DNA of 57,974 nucleotides from Euryarchaeota archaeon UBA23 (GTDB taxonomy: Archaea; Thermoplasmatota; Poseidoniia; Poseidoniales; Thalassarchaeaceae), in contig DAIJ01000006.1 of assembly GCA_002498725.1 (NCBI GenBank), positions 1-57,974 on the forward strand, written 5' to 3'. This document shows, one piece after another, positions 16,508 to 25,044 of this stretch. A program made the translations under genes and the position numbers. Within the stretch, counting starts at the first letter, position 1. Each line of letters begins with the position of its first letter. The notes below the pieces were generated by a model. That model made no database searches. It worked only from the letters and a program-made list of their open reading frames with translations, and was not told the origin of the DNA.

Positions 16508-17269
16508 TCAAATAACATTTGCCTCGTCACGAAGTTTAGCCACAACAGTAGATACCGAATCGGCACCTTCAAATTTCTGTCCAGGGGGTTTTTCTGGTGG
16601 TGGCGAGTGTGAATTTATTGTGACATTAGAATTTCCTAGATCAACGTCAAGATCTGCGGCCGACCAGATTTCAATTTCTTTCTTTTTTGCCATCATTATT
16701 CCTCGAACATTAGGGCGACGCATTTCAGTAACTCCTTTATCGAAAGCAAAAACACAAGGAGCGGATACTGCCACTTTTTCATGACCGGATGAACTAGGCC
16801 GAGTTGCTAAATAATCCTCTCCATCCTTTGTCACTTCTGATACCATAGTCATACAGGAGGCTCCAAGAATCTCTGCAACACCAGGACCTGTTGATCCTGA
16901 ATTAGTATCTGCTGCTTGCTTTCCACATAGAACAATTGAGGAATTAGATTTACTTATTGCTGCAGCAAGTAGTTTCTGAAGCTGCGTTGAATCCAAGTTA
17001 TTTATGTCATCATTCATTATGTGTACTAAATCATCAGCACCAACAGCAGCAGCATCTCGAAGTAACTTTTCACAGCGTGAAGGTCCTGCACTTATCGCCA
17101 CAACGTTACCACCTCCGGCTTCTTTCAATTTCAGCGCGGCCTCAAGTGCATATTCATCATAGGGGCTCATAGACCACTTAGATACAGAATTTTCATCTAC
17201 TCTTCCTCCACTAACTGAGATTTTAGCTGTAGTATCTGGGACTTGTTTTAGAAGGACTGCAATGTTCAT
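16508..17269 (-). CDS. etfB: Electron transfer flavoprotein, beta subunit
   Basis: 253 residues, normal for EtfB. The start MNIAVLLKQVPDT, the block MSPYDEYALEAALKLKE and the AMP-site region LRDAAAVGADDLVHI identify it. CGKQAADTNSGSTGPGVAEILG is the conserved hinge. The MRRPNVRGIMMAKKKEIE strand is the known C-terminal recognition segment. It is cotranscribed with etfA (13-base gap) and lies 97 bases downstream of gcdH. That spacer has an imperfect dyad (ATTCCAGAA..TTCTTGGAAT) that could separate two transcripts. Confidence 0.94.
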   Translation of the reverse strand: MNIAVLLKQVPDTTAKISVSGGRVDENSVSKWSMSPYDEYALEAALKLKEAGGGNVVAISAGPSRCEKLLRDAAAVGADDLVHIMNDDINNLDSTQLQKLLAAAISKSNSSIVLCGKQAADTNSGSTGPGVAEILGASCMTMVSEVTKDGEDYLATRPSSSGHEKVAVSAPCVFAFDKGVTEMRRPNVRGIMMAKKKEIEIWSAADLDVDLGNSNVTINSHSPPPEKPPGQKFEGADSVSTVVAKLRDEANVI

Positions 17270-17366
17270 TGGTATGCCTCTTTACAAATATTGCAGACGC
17301 TTCATATCTATGAATATTCGGTGAGTCATTCCAGAAAATAATTCTTGGAATAAGAACCAAAAATTA

Positions 17367-18548
17367 TCACAAATCACGCGTAAATGCCTGTATTCCCGTT
17401 ATGTGTCGTCCAAGAATCAAGTTATGGATGTCATGAGTGCCCTCGTAAGTTTTCACAGATTCGAGATTAGCCATGTGTCTCATAATGCAGTATTCGTCAA
17501 GAATTCCATTAGCACCGTGTATATCTCTTGCTACTCTTGCAATTTCTAAAGCAATATCTACATTATTCATCTTAGCTAAAGATATGTGTTCGGGCATCCA
17601 AGTTCCTGCATCTTTCTTCTGCCCAAGATGATAGGCCAGCAATTGAGCCTTTGTTATTTCTCTAAGCATCCAAGATAATTTATTTTGAACCAATTGATAA
17701 CTTGCAATTGGGTGAGTAAATTGAATTCTACTCAATGCATAATTCTTGGATGAATCAAAACAGGCTTGTGCCGCGCCAACAGCGCCCCAAGAGATTCCAA
17801 ATCTGGCATTATTAAGACACGAGAATGGTCCTCTAAGACCCTTGACTCCGGGTAAAATTCTATTCTTTGGAATTTTACAGTCCTGGAATACGAGCTCGCT
17901 TGTAACACTCGCTTTGAGTGAATGTTTTCCTTTCATTTCAGGAGCACTGAATCCGGGATCATCTTTCTCTACAATGAATCCCCGAATCACGCCATCAAGT
18001 TTAGCCCAAACAATTGCAACTTGTGCTATTGTTCCATTAGTAATCCACATCTTCGCACCATTCAGTAGATAGTGGTCTCCCATGTCTTCAGCCTTGGTAA
18101 TCATGTCTCCAGGGTTTGAGCCATAATCAGGTTCAGTAAGTCCAAAACAACCAATCCATTCTCCACTTGCCATTTTTGGCAAATAATACTCTTTTTGCTC
18201 TTCACTCCCAAAGTCCCAGATTGGATACATGGCTAGAGATCCTTGTACACTCGCGAATGAACGTAGTCCACTATCTCCTCTTTCCAATTCTCGACAAATT
18301 ACACCGTATGCAGTATAGGATAGACCTGGGCAACCATAGCCCTTCAATGGAGCCCCAAGAACCATCATTTCACCAAGGGCCACACGCCATTCATCAGGAA
18401 ATACTCCATCTCTGCAAGCGTGCTCGATTTTCGGAATCACTTCTTTGTCAACAAAGTCGCGGACCATATCGCGCACCATCCTTTCCTCTTCAGTCAGCAG
18501 TGAATCCACATCGTAAAAGTCGAGGGCTTCGTATGGCATGTGTTTCAT
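17367..18548 (-). CDS. gcdH: Glutaryl-CoA dehydrogenase-like acyl-CoA dehydrogenase
   Basis: 393 residues. The C-terminus TYEGTHDIHNLILGR then ITGIQAF is close to mitochondrial and bacterial glutaryl-CoA dehydrogenase, with catalytic base E369. The FAD motif GCFGLTEPDYGSNPGD and the NGAKMWITNG strand are typical. GCDH oxidises and decarboxylates glutaryl-CoA to crotonyl-CoA in lysine/tryptophan breakdown. The decarboxylating specificity is inferred from overall resemblance. ATG 18548 gives MKHMPYEALDFYDVDSLLTEEE. It is followed by etfB and etfA, its expected electron acceptor. Confidence 0.87.
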   Translation of the reverse strand: MKHMPYEALDFYDVDSLLTEEERMVRDMVRDFVDKEVIPKIEHACRDGVFPDEWRVALGEMMVLGAPLKGYGCPGLSYTAYGVICRELERGDSGLRSFASVQGSLAMYPIWDFGSEEQKEYYLPKMASGEWIGCFGLTEPDYGSNPGDMITKAEDMGDHYLLNGAKMWITNGTIAQVAIVWAKLDGVIRGFIVEKDDPGFSAPEMKGKHSLKASVTSELVFQDCKIPKNRILPGVKGLRGPFSCLNNARFGISWGAVGAAQACFDSSKNYALSRIQFTHPIASYQLVQNKLSWMLREITKAQLLAYHLGQKKDAGTWMPEHISLAKMNNVDIALEIARVARDIHGANGILDEYCIMRHMANLESVKTYEGTHDIHNLILGRHITGIQAFTRDL

Positions 18549-18621
18549 TCCAATCGCGCAGACATTGGCAAATGAAGGTTCCCCGAAGTTATATGAGAAT
18601 TACTTCTAGCAATAAAGTACA

Positions 18622-19833
18622 TTATTTCTTCTTTTTACTCCGTCTTGGAGACCTAATTTTCTTATCGTCAACTTCTTTCTTGCTAAAACTTTCTGAAAAC
18701 CACATTCGTGTTTTTGGCGATGCATATAGTATCAAACTAAGGATTACTAATAATGTAGTAAGAGGTATAGAGATTGTCGCCCATAGATGAATCAATCCTG
18801 TGGAGTATTCCATAGGGGGTTTGTATTCAAACAGAAAGCCTCTGTTAGTAACTATCCATCCGCTATTAGCACCAGTTGACCAAATTCCAATAATACTTGA
18901 AGAAGTGAGATTTAAATCATCAATGTCTGAATTTTCAAGCCATGGGAATGAAGCATTTATACTGATGTCATGCTCAATCAATCCAGAGGGTGTTAGAGAT
19001 ATTATAGTGCGATCTCCGTATTGGCGATCTATGTCAACAAAATATGCGTCAACATCGGGAAGAGATCTTATTTCTGGAATAGATTTGGATATATCATTTG
19101 GATCAAGTTCTATACTCGCTAATATTTTGTTATCCGCCACAGCAACACAGAAGTTAGTGGCTCCATCAGGGCATTCAATTCCAGTCCAAGAATATCCATT
19201 CCCCCCCACCCAACTAAAAGTATGGTCTCTTTCTATGATCCCAATACCATCCACTGAAGATACTACTACGCACATCATTAATGAGATGTGACAATCTATA
19301 TCCATTATTTTGCTATCTCCTGAACTGTTCAATGAGTGTGTTTCGGCGCCACCATCTTCTGCAACTCTCATCCTCCACAATTCCCCATATTCCGAGCCGA
19401 TGTAGGCCCAAGATCCGCCAGTATTCCATGATACTGCAGTTAGTTCTGAGAACATAAAAGAAGATTCGGCCGCAGCTCTTTCTACCGAATGATCTTGTTT
19501 CGCATATCTTAGCACTATACCTCCCTCTCCTACAATCAAAGCAGTTTCACTCCTAGGATGAAAATCTCCATCGATAAGAGTATGACTTCCAGGCCAAATT
19601 AATTCAATTTGATTCGCTGGGTTACTTACATTAAGAACTCTAAGATATCCATTTGAGCCATAAACAACTACAGATTCTCCAATATCGTCAGCAACTAAGC
19701 CATTCAGTCCAAGATCTTCATTTGATAAACTCAGTTTTTCTCCTAACGTTACAGCCGATTCTCCTGAGACATTTTGGGATGATAATAGTATAGAAACAAT
19801 AAGGATACTTAGGACCCGATTACCTCTATGCAT
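18622..19833 (-). CDS. Secreted, membrane-anchored beta-propeller protein
   Basis: 403 residues. An N-terminal signal peptide (residues 1-25, RVLSILIVSILLSSQNVSGES) leads into repeated beta blades from about 30 to 335. Examples are GSNGYLRVLNVSNP, LTAVSWNTGGSWAYIGSEYG and IIGIWSTGANSGWIVTNRG. A C-terminal membrane helix follows (about 349-372, ISIPLTTLLVILSLILYAS) with a cytoplasmic tail ending in four lysines. Cysteines at the loops CHISLMMC and CPDGATNFC may form disulfides. It is a surface propeller of unknown ligand and shares the fold, not obvious sequence, with the protein at 14033. It lies 73 bases upstream of gcdH. Confidence 0.7.
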   Translation of the reverse strand: MHRGNRVLSILIVSILLSSQNVSGESAVTLGEKLSLSNEDLGLNGLVADDIGESVVVYGSNGYLRVLNVSNPANQIELIWPGSHTLIDGDFHPRSETALIVGEGGIVLRYAKQDHSVERAAAESSFMFSELTAVSWNTGGSWAYIGSEYGELWRMRVAEDGGAETHSLNSSGDSKIMDIDCHISLMMCVVVSSVDGIGIIERDHTFSWVGGNGYSWTGIECPDGATNFCVAVADNKILASIELDPNDISKSIPEIRSLPDVDAYFVDIDRQYGDRTIISLTPSGLIEHDISINASFPWLENSDIDDLNLTSSSIIGIWSTGANSGWIVTNRGFLFEYKPPMEYSTGLIHLWATISIPLTTLLVILSLILYASPKTRMWFSESFSKKEVDDKKIRSPRRSKKKK

Positions 19834-19933
19834 AGTGACCGCAATGTGTATTTTGGTTTAGCCGTGTGGGATGGCAGTAGTAGGAACATAATTGTGAGCA
19901 GGATTCAATAGAAGTAACGTTCCGCGTCGACTC

Positions 19934-20452
19934 ATGGAGAGATTCGATGTTAAGCGTGGGCTCATTAAGAGCCTTGATTCTGAAGGTGGACTTGTGGCTC
20001 TTGCTAGCCGTTTTTTTGAGGTGGTCGAGAAGACTGGAAACAACTCTTTTTCCGGCTCCCATGGTATCATGACTTCTATTGATGGTCACTATAATGAAAG
20101 TGGAGCTCTAATTGTTGATGTTACAAACGTACCTCCAAATTTTGATGATCCTGATTCGGTCAAATTAGCTATGGATGCTCGTAAGAGATGGACTCAATTC
20201 CTTGATGAAGCAACAGGATATAATTCAAAACAGAGAGGCGACAAAGCAAAAGAATGGGCAAAGAAGGCATCTAAGGCCAAATCTGCTGTATCTGCGGCAC
20301 GCCATTTTATGAGCATGAGTAATAATTTGGATTCCGATGTTATATCCAAGGCTGAGGAGTTGATTTCAGAGATCGAAATGGCTTTGGAAGCTAATGATAA
20401 TACTAAGGCGGCAGGCCGAGGGGAGAAACTCAACAAACTACTAACCTCCTGA
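19934..20452 (+). CDS. Unknown two-part protein upstream of tyrS
   Basis: 172 residues. An N-terminal alpha/beta part (1-80) begins MERFDVKRGLIKSLDSEGG and contains GSHGIMTSIDGHYN. This is faintly like the small archaeal DUF5611 family, at low certainty. The rest (95-172) is helical and lysine-rich (KAKEWAKKASKAKSAVSAARHF), likely coiled coil. No catalytic motif is seen. It is 9 bases upstream of tyrS on the same strand, so the two are probably cotranscribed; a role in translation is possible but unsupported by motif. Confidence 0.6.
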   Translation: MERFDVKRGLIKSLDSEGGLVALASRFFEVVEKTGNNSFSGSHGIMTSIDGHYNESGALIVDVTNVPPNFDDPDSVKLAMDARKRWTQFLDEATGYNSKQRGDKAKEWAKKASKAKSAVSAARHFMSMSNNLDSDVISKAEELISEIEMALEANDNTKAAGRGEKLNKLLTS

Positions 20453-20461
20453 GGCGAACTA

Positions 20462-21583
20462 ATGACTACAGACGACCCCCTATCTTCTTTGGATGATGAC
20501 ATTCGAGAAAAGATACAGAGAATGTTCTCAAATGTTGAAGAAGTAATAGGAGTCGATCATGTTGCAAATATCCTTACGGGTGGTGAAAGCAATGGCCAAG
20601 ATGGAGTAATTAGGGCCTATGTTGGAATAGAACCTAGTGGTAAAGCCCATCTTGGTTGGGTTATCCTTGCTGATTGCATAAAAAATATGCTTTCAGAGGG
20701 CGTTAACGTACTCATCTTATTGGCCGATTGGCATGCATGGATAAATGATAAATTTGGTAGAGACATGGATAAAATCTCTCTAACAGGAGATTACATGACA
20801 GAGACTTTCCGTGTACTTCTTGGATTCCCTGAAGAGGGAGAAGGAGCAGGTCAACTTAGATTCAAGAAAGCCAGTGAGGTAATGGATTCAGGTGAGTATT
20901 GGGAGAGGGTACTTCGTTGCTCAAAAGGTATGAGTCTCAATCGTGCCCGTCGTACATTCAGCATAATGGGTCGTTCTGAGGATTCTTCTGATGATGATCT
21001 CTCAGCCTTTTTTTACCCTCCAATGCAGGCTGCTGACATATTCGAATTAGAAATAGACATAGCATTTGGAGGGATGGATCAGCGTAAAGCACATATGTAC
21101 ATGAGAGAAGTAGCCGATCGCAATGGATGGAATAAGGCAACTTGTATACATACTCCGATGCTTTCTGGTCTGAAAGGAAGAGGCGGTGGTCGTATGGATT
21201 CTTTCGATCACAAGATGTCTAAATCAGATCCAAATAATGCTGTTTTTCTCCATGATAACCCTAAAACTATTGAAAAGAAATTCAGAAAAGCATTTTTAGA
21301 AGTTGGAAACTCAAAATCACCCGTTTATGAGATTGCTCAACATATTGTTTTGCCTTATAATGGCGTACTACGAGTCGAACCCAAACCAGAATTTGGCAAT
21401 CCAAGCAATTGGACTGATGTTAGATCTTTCATCGACGCAGTAGGGTCTGGAGACATACATCCTTTTGATGCTAAGATAGCTGTAGCCCGAGGACTTTCAG
21501 AGGTTCTTTCACCAATTGTAACTCATTTTGAGGACAATAATGCTCTGCTCAATGCAGTAAATCAGATTACTGGTGCGCAGTGA
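20462..21583 (+). CDS. tyrS: Tyrosyl-tRNA synthetase (archaeal type)
   Basis: 373 residues, class I synthetase of the archaeal/eukaryotic TyrRS kind without the bacterial S4 tail. The ATP site is YVGIEPSGKAHLGW (HIGH equivalent HLGW). ADWHAWIND and the AADIFELEIDIAFGGMDQRKAHM segment bind tyrosine. The second class I signature is KMSKSDPNN. TrpRS is the nearest alternative, but GGMDQRKAHM and the DWHAWIND loop favour tyrosine. ATG 20462 follows a GAGGCGAAC site. HMG-CoA synthase follows on the same strand, 89 bases from this stop to its chosen start, with a TATA-like TATAAT at 21602. Confidence 0.9.
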   Translation: MTTDDPLSSLDDDIREKIQRMFSNVEEVIGVDHVANILTGGESNGQDGVIRAYVGIEPSGKAHLGWVILADCIKNMLSEGVNVLILLADWHAWINDKFGRDMDKISLTGDYMTETFRVLLGFPEEGEGAGQLRFKKASEVMDSGEYWERVLRCSKGMSLNRARRTFSIMGRSEDSSDDDLSAFFYPPMQAADIFELEIDIAFGGMDQRKAHMYMREVADRNGWNKATCIHTPMLSGLKGRGGGRMDSFDHKMSKSDPNNAVFLHDNPKTIEKKFRKAFLEVGNSKSPVYEIAQHIVLPYNGVLRVEPKPEFGNPSNWTDVRSFIDAVGSGDIHPFDAKIAVARGLSEVLSPIVTHFEDNNALLNAVNQITGAQ

Positions 21584-21672
21584 AGCGATTCCACTTTTGC
21601 ATATAATTTTACAATTAAGCCACAGATATGATAACCTCCCCCTCACGGCGGCGATTCACAGGAAGACGAAGC

Positions 21673-23223
21673 ATGACTAACGTTGGAATTGATGATATTG
21701 CAATTTATTTTCCTAAATTGTACTTTGATATGAAGGATTTTGCTGATTTTCGTGGTGCTGACTTCGGGAAATTAAACAAGGGACTAGGCCTTGCAGCAAT
21801 GGCAATCCCTGATGCTCATGAAGATACAGCCACCATGGGGGCAAATGCATGTGCTCGACTTATTGATAGAAACAATATAGATCCCCGAAATATAGGCCGT
21901 ATTTATCTTGGAACTGAGTCGGCTCTTGATGGCGCAAAGCCGACTGCAACATACATTATGGATATGTTAGAGCAACTCTATGATGATAAGTTCGGGGAAG
22001 GTTGCTTTAGGAATTGTGACGTTGTAGATCTTACATTTGCCTGTATTGGAGCTGTAGATGCAATGCACAATACACTAGATTGGGTTGCTAGAGGGGGCCC
22101 AGAAGAAGATCGCATAGGAATAGTTGTTTTTGCTGATAATGCGAAGTACGATCTTGGTTCTTCTGGAGAATATACCCAAGGAGCAGGAGGTGGCGCTATT
22201 CTTATTCGCCATAATCCACGCTTAATTGAAATTCCCGATAACTGGGGTGTTTCTACAATGCCAGTACATGATTTTTTCAAACCACTCCGTGAAGTTGAGA
22301 TGAAAACAGTTGTTGAAAATGTGCTTGATCTTGCTGAAGAGGCGGGTGAGCCGAAGAAAGAAGGGCTAGTAGAAAAAATACTTGCTATATTGCCCAAATC
22401 TTCTAAAAAAGACAACGTTATGTTTGAATCTCACACTCTTAAGATCCATAAAGACACACCAGTATTTGATGGACAGTTTTCTAATCGTTGTTATTCTGAA
22501 TCTGTGAAAACTGCTTTTATCGATTTTAGAAATAAAGCAATTAGAAGTGGCCGTTACAATCCTGAATCTGATGAAATACTAACTGAGCAGTGGAGTAGAA
22601 TAATTGTCCATCTTCCTTATGCATTCCAAGGTAAGAGGATGTTTCCTGATGTATTCCGTCATGATAGGCGTCATCTTCCAATGTGGGAAAGTATTGTCAA
22701 AGAAATAGGCCCTGAACCCTTTCCTGAAGATTTTGACGATACACCTGAGGGAATTGAGGAATTTGAGAAGGCCAATGATGTATATAGGCGATTAATATCA
22801 AAAACAGATGAATTTAGGAATTTCTCTGAGAGCAGAATAGAAAAAACCCAAAGGGCATCAAGTTTAATCGGGAACCAATATACTGGTTCTATTTTCTTAG
22901 CTCTAATGTCTACTATGGAGTCCGATTTCCTTGATGAAGTAGATATGCAAGGTAAGAGGGTGGGTCTCTGTGGATATGGTAGCGGTGCAAAGGCTAAGGT
23001 ATTCGAAGGGATTGTCAAACCAGGTTGGAAAGAAGTAGTCAGTAAATTTGAACTGTTTAAAAGACTAAGCAACAGAACACCATTGAATAAGGAAGTATAT
23101 GAGCGCTTACATCGTGGTTCTCAGAAAGAGTCCGTACTTTCTCCAAGGTCTGAATTTGCATTAATCGCTGTCGGTGGAGACGATGTCTTAGAAGGTCAAA
23201 GAAAGTATACTTGGGTAAATTAA
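21673..23223 (+). CDS. hmgS: Hydroxymethylglutaryl-CoA synthase
   Basis: 516 residues from ATG 21673, which has an ACAGGAAGACG ribosome site. An ATG at 21628 would add an atypical basic leader. The enzyme makes HMG-CoA from acetyl-CoA and acetoacetyl-CoA, the entry to mevalonate and archaeal lipids. MTNVGIDDIAIYFPK matches the family start. Catalytic residues are E82 in LGTESALDGAKP, the nucleophile C124 in DLTFACIGAVDA, and the histidine in VHLPYAFQGKRMFPDV. The C-terminal CGYGSGAKAKVFEG motif is present. The length exceeds the compact ~350-residue archaeal enzymes and is nearer bacterial/eukaryotic forms. Confidence 0.92.
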   Translation: MTNVGIDDIAIYFPKLYFDMKDFADFRGADFGKLNKGLGLAAMAIPDAHEDTATMGANACARLIDRNNIDPRNIGRIYLGTESALDGAKPTATYIMDMLEQLYDDKFGEGCFRNCDVVDLTFACIGAVDAMHNTLDWVARGGPEEDRIGIVVFADNAKYDLGSSGEYTQGAGGGAILIRHNPRLIEIPDNWGVSTMPVHDFFKPLREVEMKTVVENVLDLAEEAGEPKKEGLVEKILAILPKSSKKDNVMFESHTLKIHKDTPVFDGQFSNRCYSESVKTAFIDFRNKAIRSGRYNPESDEILTEQWSRIIVHLPYAFQGKRMFPDVFRHDRRHLPMWESIVKEIGPEPFPEDFDDTPEGIEEFEKANDVYRRLISKTDEFRNFSESRIEKTQRASSLIGNQYTGSIFLALMSTMESDFLDEVDMQGKRVGLCGYGSGAKAKVFEGIVKPGWKEVVSKFELFKRLSNRTPLNKEVYERLHRGSQKESVLSPRSEFALIAVGGDDVLEGQRKYTWVN

Positions 23224-23240
23224 CTCAAATATAGCCAATC

Positions 23241-24413
23241 TTATGGCTTAATCGCTCTATTAATAACAATTTTTTGTACTTCTTGGGTGCCTTCATATAT
23301 CTGAGTGATTTTTGCATCTCTAAAGAATCGCTCTACTGGGAAATCTGTGGTATATCCATAACCCCCTAGGACCTGTACAGCACGTTCAGCAACCCACATT
23401 GCAGTATCTCCAGCAAACAACTTCGCCATACTTGCTTCTTTCGTGTGTCGAGGTTCATCATTCTCGTAGTGCCTTTGCTTAGCCCATGCAGCCTTGTATA
23501 CCATTAATCGTGCTGCTTCAGTTTGAGTTGCCATATCTGCAAGGTAATTCCCAATACTCTGATGATATGCAATCGGTTTTCCAAATGATTGTCTTTCATG
23601 AGCATAGTTTAGTGCAGATTCATAAGCACCCTGAGATATTCCCAATGCCTGCGCAGCGATTCCAATTCGAGAATTATCAAGTGCATTCATTGCAATAGGA
23701 AATCCATTCCCGGATCCTTTCAACACATTTTCGACAGGAACCATACAGTCTTCAAGTAATAGAACACAGGTATCAGATGAACGAATTCCAAGTTTTTCTT
23801 CTTTTTTACCTACACTGAATCCTTCCATGTCTGAATCTACGATGAATGCTGTAGTGCCTCCGTGTTTCTTAACACCATAATCAGGATGATCAACATCTTT
23901 GGCAAAGAGGACATATATGTCCGCACTTTTTCCATTTGTAACCCACATTTTTTCTCCATTGAGTACGTAGTGAGTTCCATCTTCAGTTAGTTTTGCCTTA
24001 CAGGTTAAAGCCGCGGCGTCAGTTCCTGCACCTGCTTCTGAGAGCGAATATGCTCCAATTTCTCCTTCTGCAAGTCGAGTTAGGTATCGGCTCTTCTGAT
24101 CTTCATTACCATGCAGTGCAATCGTTTTTGCACAGAGTCCAACGTGTACACAAAACATTACTGAGAATGAGGGGTCTACTCGAGCCAATTCTTCAACAAT
24201 AATGGCTTCACTTATGTCATCAACCGGATTTCCTCCAAATTTTTCAGGTATTGTGATGCCCTGAAGTCCATATTCACAGAATGCTTTCCACTCTTCTACA
24301 GGCGGTAATGCTTCTCTATCTCTAGTCAAACAAGTTGGTGAAAGTACCTCCTCTGCAAATCCTCTCACCATTTCTCTAATCATGCTCTGTTCTTCGGTCT
24401 CCTCAAAGTCCAT
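23241..24413 (-). CDS. Acyl-CoA dehydrogenase (short-chain/butyryl type)
   Basis: 390 residues with all family blocks. GAYSLSEAGAGTDAAAL and NGEKMWVTNGKSADIYVLFA bind FAD; RQSFGKPIAYHQSIGNYLADM and QVLGGYGYTTDFPVERFFRDAKI follow. The catalytic base is the glutamate in YEGTQEVQKIVINRAI (E374). The sequence is nearest to butyryl-CoA/short-branched-chain dehydrogenases; chain length is not fixed by motif. It is convergent with hmgS and divergent from the GcvH-like gene. It could use the ETF encoded at 15.6-17.3 kb. The 122-base upstream spacer holds a CCGAGTAA direct repeat. Confidence 0.9.
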   Translation of the reverse strand: MDFEETEEQSMIREMVRGFAEEVLSPTCLTRDREALPPVEEWKAFCEYGLQGITIPEKFGGNPVDDISEAIIVEELARVDPSFSVMFCVHVGLCAKTIALHGNEDQKSRYLTRLAEGEIGAYSLSEAGAGTDAAALTCKAKLTEDGTHYVLNGEKMWVTNGKSADIYVLFAKDVDHPDYGVKKHGGTTAFIVDSDMEGFSVGKKEEKLGIRSSDTCVLLLEDCMVPVENVLKGSGNGFPIAMNALDNSRIGIAAQALGISQGAYESALNYAHERQSFGKPIAYHQSIGNYLADMATQTEAARLMVYKAAWAKQRHYENDEPRHTKEASMAKLFAGDTAMWVAERAVQVLGGYGYTTDFPVERFFRDAKITQIYEGTQEVQKIVINRAIKP

Positions 24414-24535
24414 AGTACCGCCGAGTAAACCGAGTAAGTAGGGGTTGTTAAGTCATTGTTTTGTACAGTTTAATTGTTATCGACCAGTCGAATCATTCAA
24501 ATCAGAAGTCATTCGGGCCCGCGTCGGAGATAATA

Positions 24536-25039
24536 ATGTCGGACTCGGATTACTTCGAATTTGGTATTGCCCACGACCGCAGATATACGCTGGAACACCT
24601 TTGGTTACAATTGATTGATGAAAAGGAAGGTACTGTAAAGATTGGTATATCTGAATTTCTTAGAGCAGATTATGGAGATATTGTGAGAGTTATACTACCT
24701 CATGGCCAAGATACTAGTGAATTTATTTTAGAAGAAGATTCCGAATCTGATGATGATGAAGAAGAGAAAACCACTCCAAGAAATAGTGCTTCTACGACAG
24801 ATCGGATAGATATTGGAGACCTCTTAGTTACTGTAAGAACAATAGATGATAGAGTATTGATTAATTCTCCTTTCCCGTGTAAGGTTTTAGAACTAAATGG
24901 AGAAGTAGAAGATAATGTTGACCTTGCTAATGACGATGCTTATGGTGATGGTTGGTTCATGATAGTCAAACCTCATGAATTTGATGAAGATCAATTCTTG
25001 GATCAGAACGAATATCTTGAATACATTAGCGAACTCTGA
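24536..25039 (+). CDS. GcvH-like protein lacking the lipoyl lysine
   Basis: 167 residues from ATG 24536, which has GGAGAT upstream. The N-terminal part RRYTLEHLWLQL..GTVKIGISEF..GDIVRVILP and the C-terminal part EVEDNVDLANDDAYGDGW then MIVKP follow glycine cleavage H protein closely. A gapless alignment of GDLLVTVRTIDD with the lipoyl loop (GxxxGVVESVKA) puts D104 where the lipoylated lysine belongs. An acidic insert (about 66-78, EEDSESDDDEEEK) separates the halves. Without the lysine it cannot act as a normal aminomethyl carrier. It may be a paralogue with a regulatory or binding role. gcvT and gcvPA/PB are 24-28 kb away; none is adjacent. Confidence 0.8.
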   Translation: MSDSDYFEFGIAHDRRYTLEHLWLQLIDEKEGTVKIGISEFLRADYGDIVRVILPHGQDTSEFILEEDSESDDDEEEKTTPRNSASTTDRIDIGDLLVTVRTIDDRVLINSPFPCKVLELNGEVEDNVDLANDDAYGDGWFMIVKPHEFDEDQFLDQNEYLEYISEL

Positions 25040-25044
25040 TTTCT

